A stretch of DNA of 7,922 nt from Elusimicrobia bacterium RIFCSPLOWO2_12_FULL_59_9. GTDB taxonomy: Bacteria > Elusimicrobiota > Elusimicrobia > O2-12-FULL-59-9. A program made the translations under genes and the position numbers. Location: positions 1 through 7,922 of the forward strand of contig MGUX01000130.1 of the NCBI GenBank assembly GCA_001800185.1, in the 5' to 3' direction. The notes beneath the pieces were generated by a model. The model did no database searches and was not told the DNA's origin. It worked only from the letters and a program-made list of their open reading frames with translations. Shown here piece by piece: positions 6,785 to 7,922 of the stretch (positions within the stretch are counted from its first letter, which is position 1; each line of letters begins with the position of its first letter).

Positions 6785-6800
6785 TGGTCCGCAGGGTGGA

Positions 6801-7778
6801 TTAGAACCCAAAAGACAGGCTGATTCGTTGAGTATTGCCCAATTCCCCGAAGGGAACATAGGCGTAATCGATGGCAAGGTGCGCGAATGAAAATCCCAAA
6901 CCCATGCTGACGCCGCTGAAACCGGGTTGGTCCTTGAAAGCCTCGGTGTCGATTCCTCCGCGGATGGCGGCCCGCAGGTCCGTTTCCTCAGGCGTCACGA
7001 TGCTCAGTTCCGTCCCCACCGCGCCGCGAATCTGTCCCCCTTGCGGCACGGTCACATCCGCCGAGAATAGTATCCCGGGAGCGGGGGTGAGCGATCCTCC
7101 AAATTTGAAGGCGGCGGGGAGCGGGTCCCTTTTTTGGTCGAATTTTTGACCCTGGCCCAAATTCTGCACTTGGACGCCGAGGCGGTTTGGAATTCGGCCG
7201 AAATAGCTCACCAATATGCCGACGTCGACCCCCCAACCGCTGGCTTTTTCCACGATTTGCGAAGAAAAAAACTTGCCCGTAATTCCCAAATCCACCTCCC
7301 GTTCCCCGTCAGTCATGTCAAAAATCGTGCGGCCCACGGCCAAAGAATAAACCGTGTTTTTGGGATTGAACTCGCCGAGCGTGCTGCCGGAGATGTCGGT
7401 TTGGGTGATCCCCCCGATGTTGATGTGGTGCATCGCGACCGCGATCACATGTTCTTCATCCAGGCGATGGGCGTAAGAGGCGAAATCCGACTGGATATCG
7501 GCCAGATACGCGTTGTGCATGGCGTTGGCCGAAAATTTGGAGATGCGGGTCAAAGCCGCCGGGTTCCAATAAATGGCGGTCGCATCGTTGACCGCGGTCG
7601 AAAAAGCCCCCCCCATGCCGATGCCCCTGGCACCGACGTCCAAATTGAGAAAGTCGGAACCGGTCGTTCCCGCCGCCTCGCGGCCGAAAGCCGCGAACAA
7701 GGTCGGCGCATAGCCGGCGGAAAACAACGCCAGCGCCGCGAGCAGCACCGCCGGGTGTCCCGACAAACGTCGTCTCAT
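6801..7778 (-). CDS. PorV/UPF0164-family outer-membrane beta-barrel protein
   Basis: This is a 325-aa exported protein related to the PorV/PorQ (UPF0164) group, FadL-like barrels. In Bacteroidota, PorV is the outer-membrane shuttle of the type IX secretion system. Residues 1-~30 form a signal peptide: MRRR, a hydrophobic core at 10-28, and a likely cleavage near Ala29/Ala30. The family hallmark follows at 47-79, with DVGARGIGMGGAFSTAVNDA leading into IYWNPAALTRI. The remainder alternates polar and hydrophobic residues as in beta strands, with GWGVDVGILVSYFG (181-194) and the last strand QRISLSFGF, ending in Phe as expected for Bam-dependent barrels. The ATG overlaps the upstream stop by 4 bp (ATGA) with a weak GGCGGTG 5 nt upstream, so translation is probably coupled. 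Whether it works as a T9SS shuttle or as a general porin cannot be told from sequence alone; no other por/spr gene is in the window. Confidence 0.85.
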   Translation of the reverse strand: MRRRLSGHPAVLLAALALFSAGYAPTLFAAFGREAAGTTGSDFLNLDVGARGIGMGGAFSTAVNDATAIYWNPAALTRISKFSANAMHNAYLADIQSDFASYAHRLDEEHVIAVAMHHINIGGITQTDISGSTLGEFNPKNTVYSLAVGRTIFDMTDGEREVDLGITGKFFSSQIVEKASGWGVDVGILVSYFGRIPNRLGVQVQNLGQGQKFDQKRDPLPAAFKFGGSLTPAPGILFSADVTVPQGGQIRGAVGTELSIVTPEETDLRAAIRGGIDTEAFKDQPGFSGVSMGLGFSFAHLAIDYAYVPFGELGNTQRISLSFGF

Positions 7779-7922
7779 CGTATCACCGCCAATTTCTCAA
7801 GCCGTTTTCCGCTCGAGCTTTGTATCAACAAAAGATAAACGCCGCTGGCCACGCTCTCTCCGGAGTGATTTCTGCCGTTCCAAGTGACGATGCCGGAGCC
7901 GCCGGCCGTCGCTTCAAAGATC
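7775..7922 (-). CDS. C-terminal end of a secreted protein with FlgD-Ig/T9SS-like terminal domain (partial)
   Basis: Only the last 48 codons are inside the window; the gene starts beyond 7922. The peptide begins IFEATAGGSG, continues with IVTWNGRNHSGE and SVASGVYLLLIQ, and ends GKRLEKLAVIR before TGA. The order WNGRNxSGExVASGVYLLxIxSxxGKxxxKLAVIR is the hallmark of the FlgD Ig-like fold (W-D/N-G-R, then SGxY, then a final strand with K-x-x-V-x-R). It strongly resembles the type A C-terminal domains of T9SS cargo. Such tails usually cap large cell-surface or secreted proteins. The stop overlaps the ATG of the PorV-like gene by 4 bp. The N-terminal domains, and thus the protein's role, cannot be seen. 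The reading frame is supported by this motif order and by the ATGA junction. Confidence 0.75.
   Translation of the reverse strand, partial: IFEATAGGSGIVTWNGRNHSGESVASGVYLLLIQSSSGKRLEKLAVIR

Noticed and set aside
7134..7838. Plus-strand open frame (234 codons) opposite the PorV-like gene
   Set aside because: It spans the coupled junction of two well-supported minus-strand genes and shows no domain or signal.

Overview
The window is one continuous block of minus-strand genes from a Gram-negative-type bacterium. In transcription order (high to low coordinates) it holds: the last 48 codons of a secreted protein with a FlgD-Ig/T9SS-like C-terminal domain; a PorV/UPF0164-family outer-membrane barrel; hpt (hypoxanthine phosphoribosyltransferase); ftsH (membrane AAA+ metalloprotease); glmM (phosphoglucosamine mutase); pdxJ (pyridoxine 5'-phosphate synthase); glmS (glucosamine-6-phosphate synthase); and the first 31 codons of acpS (holo-ACP synthase), cut by the window edge. 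The DNA is moderately GC-rich. No plus-strand gene, RNA gene, mobile element or CRISPR array is visible.

The taxonomy is uncertain. An outer-membrane barrel with a C-terminal Phe, a PorV-type protein next to a FlgD-Ig-like C-terminus, and GlmS/GlmM/AcpS supply for cell-wall and lipid precursors all point to a diderm. The PorV plus FlgD-Ig combination is common in Elusimicrobiota, the FCB group and several candidate phyla. I lean weakly to Elusimicrobiota or a similar lineage, by inference only.

Layout. Region A (6801-7922) is an export or envelope pair whose two genes overlap by 4 bp. Region B (4225-6694) is hpt then ftsH, separated by 112 bp and preceded by a plausible sigma70-type promoter at 6723-6751. 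Region C (1-4134) is a tightly packed set, glmM-pdxJ-glmS-acpS, with junctions of 4-bp overlap, 6-bp gap and 1-bp overlap. It follows ftsH after a 90-bp spacer that carries a perfect GC-rich dyad. All gaps are under about 110 bp, so there is no long non-coding stretch.

How the genes work together. GlmS makes glucosamine-6-phosphate and GlmM converts it to glucosamine-1-phosphate on the way to UDP-GlcNAc, the precursor of peptidoglycan and lipid A. AcpS activates the acyl carrier protein needed for fatty acids and lipid A acyl chains. PdxJ supplies vitamin B6. FtsH is a membrane quality-control protease and Hpt salvages purines. The housekeeping part is ordinary in content, but its order splices together pieces of several widely conserved neighbourhoods (tilS-hpt-ftsH, ftsH-folP-glmM, pdxJ-acpS). 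The most interesting part is the translationally coupled FlgD-Ig-tailed protein and PorV-like barrel at the right edge.
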